DNA of 7,976 nt from Gammaproteobacteria bacterium. GTDB lineage: Bacteria > Pseudomonadota > Gammaproteobacteria > Eutrophobiales > Eutrophobiaceae. Positions 6,469 to 7,976 of this stretch are shown piece after piece. The stretch spans positions 1-7,976 of the forward strand of contig VYCZ01000352.1 of NCBI GenBank assembly GCA_009843675.1, given 5' to 3'. The stretch's first letter is position 1. Each line of letters opens with the position of its first letter. Position numbers and translations under genes: made by a program. The notes under the pieces were generated by a model. That model had not been told where the DNA came from and made no database searches. It was given only the letters and a program-made list of their open reading frames with translations.

Positions 6469-7911
6469 ATGCTCAATAACCTGAGGCGACAGATTATTCT
6501 GATCGCTGTTACCTTTCTTTCACTGGTTCCAGGCTCAAGTACTGAAACAATCAGGGAGAAACCTGACATATTATTTATTATGGTGGATGACTTGAATGAC
6601 TGTGTCGTCCCACTTGACGGTCAACCACATGCACTGACGCCAACCATCGGAAAGCTGCCGGAAAGAGGGATGCCGTTCCGTAATGCCCACGCGCCTGCGC
6701 CGCTCTGCAGTCCGTCGCGAACTGCCCTCCTGACAGGGCTGAAACCTTCGACAACCGGGGTCTATGATAACCGCCCTGACTGGCGGGACCTGGATGTATT
6801 CGATGCAATACCTTCCTTGCCGAAGTACTTTAATGATAACGGGTACAGTACTTTGGGCGCAGGCAAGATATTTCATGCACATACCTTCGAACCCGAAGGC
6901 CTGAAGGGGTACAACGACTTGACGGCATGGGACAGCTTTTATCCCTCGGTTGATCGGCAACTACCCGAAGAAATGACGCCGGCGGTAAAGCCTGCCAATG
7001 GCAACCCGGTAGCAACTACTTTTGACTGGGCTGCCCTGGACATAGATGACGAGACGATGGGGGACGGCAAGATAACAACCTGGATTACAAGGCACATTGC
7101 TGAAAAAGCCGGTGGGCCAAGATTTATAGCCGCAGGCATCTATCGGCCCCACCTCCCCTGGTATACACCCTCACAATACTTCGACCTATACCCGGTCGGA
7201 TCGATCAAATTACCCGAAACCATATCTGATGATCTGGATGACGTGCCCTCAATTGCTACCCGTCCTTTCCTGGAATTGACCGACAAACCTCCCATGGCCG
7301 AACACCGTTGGGTCGCAGACACCGGAAAATGGCAGGATGGTGTACAGGCTTACCTTGCGAGCGTCAGTTTTGCCGACGCCCAGGTAGGCAGGATTATGGG
7401 AGCCCTTGATGCCGGCGGACGTGTACAGAATACGATTATTGTACTGATATCGGATCATGGGTTTCACCTGGGTGAAAAAGAACGTTGGCGCAAAGACACG
7501 TTATGGGAAGAAGCTACGCGTATCCCCTTCATTATTGTCGCTCCAGGTATTACAACCCCGGCTTCTCACACCAATCGGCCGGTTTCGCTGATGGATATCT
7601 ATCCTACACTGGCTGAACTCGCCGGCCTGGAGGCGCCACCACACGTTGAAGGCAACAGCCTTGTCCCTCTGCTTGAAGATGGCCGCGCCCCATGGAAACA
7701 CGTTGCGCTGACGACTGCGGGCTTTCGTAATCACAGCGTCCGGGACGAACGCTACCGGTACACGCGCTGGTCGGATGGCTCAGAAGAATTATATGATCAC
7801 TATAATGATCCACATGAATGGAAGAACCTGGCCCGTACCGAAGCTCTGGCTGGAATCAAACGGGAACTCGCCTCCAAACTGCCCAACACGAATGCTCCGC
7901 CAAACCGATGA
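6469..7911 (+). CDS. Exported formylglycine-dependent sulfatase, iduronate-2-sulfatase-like
   Basis: A 480-residue type I sulfatase that hydrolyses sulfate esters in the periplasm or outside the cell. A Sec signal peptide (QIILIAVTFLSLVPGSS, residues 8-24) precedes the alkaline-phosphatase-fold domain. Visible active-site parts are Asp40-Asp41 (FIMVDDLND, calcium), the CSPSR signature at 80-84, where Cys80 is the residue converted to formylglycine, Lys133 and His136 (GKIFH), His228 (RPHLPWY), Asp329-His330 (SDHGFHLGE) and Lys342 (RWRKDTLWEEATRIPF). This spacing and the GKIFH and RPHLPWY elements match the iduronate-2-sulfatase type of the S1 sulfatases. The C-terminal subdomain (LYDHYNDPHEWKNLA, 441-455) is also typical. 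The length is normal for the family, and all key residues are present. The ATG at 6469 is the first normal start after an in-frame stop at 6448, but its ribosome-binding context is poor. No maturation enzyme (FGE or anSME) is in the window. The true substrate need not be iduronate sulfate. Confidence 0.94.
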   Translation: MLNNLRRQIILIAVTFLSLVPGSSTETIREKPDILFIMVDDLNDCVVPLDGQPHALTPTIGKLPERGMPFRNAHAPAPLCSPSRTALLTGLKPSTTGVYDNRPDWRDLDVFDAIPSLPKYFNDNGYSTLGAGKIFHAHTFEPEGLKGYNDLTAWDSFYPSVDRQLPEEMTPAVKPANGNPVATTFDWAALDIDDETMGDGKITTWITRHIAEKAGGPRFIAAGIYRPHLPWYTPSQYFDLYPVGSIKLPETISDDLDDVPSIATRPFLELTDKPPMAEHRWVADTGKWQDGVQAYLASVSFADAQVGRIMGALDAGGRVQNTIIVLISDHGFHLGEKERWRKDTLWEEATRIPFIIVAPGITTPASHTNRPVSLMDIYPTLAELAGLEAPPHVEGNSLVPLLEDGRAPWKHVALTTAGFRNHSVRDERYRYTRWSDGSEELYDHYNDPHEWKNLARTEALAGIKRELASKLPNTNAPPNR

Positions 7912-7976
7912 CTAATCATTACACAAGACGCTGTTTGCTTAAAACCGCCGCTGCAGCCGGTTTAACCGCGCTATTG
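7908..7976 (+). CDS. Start of a Tat-exported protein, 3'-truncated by window edge
   Basis: The ATG overlaps the sulfatase stop (ATGA), and the frame stays open for the remaining 23 codons. The peptide has the twin-arginine signature TRRCLLK at residues 6-12, close to the consensus (S/T)RRxFLK. An alanine-rich hydrophobic stretch (TAAAAGLTALL) follows. Such signal peptides export folded, often cofactor-bearing, proteins. Nothing of the mature protein is visible, so its function cannot be stated. The overlap marks it as the next gene of the same operon. Although short, the exact overlap and the textbook Tat motif make a chance reading frame unlikely. Confidence 0.8.
   Translation, partial: MTNHYTRRCLLKTAAAAGLTALL

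Overview
The window carries one same-strand gene run with essentially no free intergenic space. It looks like a transcriptional unit from a Gram-negative, probably marine or aquatic, gammaproteobacterium. The lineage is an inference from the overall style: a FecI/FecR pair, a large TonB-dependent receptor whose plug begins with the EEITVTARKREENLQNVPIS-type motif common in gamma- and alphaproteobacteria, and roughly balanced base composition. No ribosomal or other phylogenetic marker is present.

Layout. Positions 2-445 hold the 3' part of a FecI-type ECF sigma factor gene, cut by the window start. Its stop overlaps (ATGA) the start of a FecR-type transmembrane anti-sigma regulator (442-1545). 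After a 60-base gap comes a 969-residue TonB-dependent transducer (1606-4515) with an N-terminal STN signalling domain, plug and barrel. A perfect AGGAGG ribosome binding site links it to an exported arylsulfotransferase-like beta-propeller protein (4533-5891). A small exported protein of unknown function (5892-6416) begins on the very next base. After 52 bases comes an exported formylglycine-type sulfatase of iduronate-2-sulfatase-like architecture (6469-7911). Its stop overlaps (ATGA) a new reading frame (7908-7976) that opens with a twin-arginine signal peptide and runs off the end.

How the genes may work together (inference). The receptor would bind an external ligand and pass a signal through its STN domain to FecR and then the sigma factor, which would switch on the operon. 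The exported enzymes both belong to sulfate-ester families: one moves sulfo groups between phenolic acceptors, the other hydrolyses sulfate esters. The locus therefore reads as a self-regulated system for sensing, importing and remodelling a sulfated organic compound, such as a sulfated phenolic, steroid or algal glycan. The actual ligand cannot be read from sequence.

The most unusual points are the union of a surface-signalling cassette with both a sulfotransferase and a sulfatase, a second complete signal-peptide-like segment inside the receptor preceded by a possible internal GTG start, an arginine-rich cysteine-bounded segment in the receptor, and the unrecognised 174-residue exported protein. 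No RNA genes, CRISPR arrays, insertion sequences or convincing terminators were seen.
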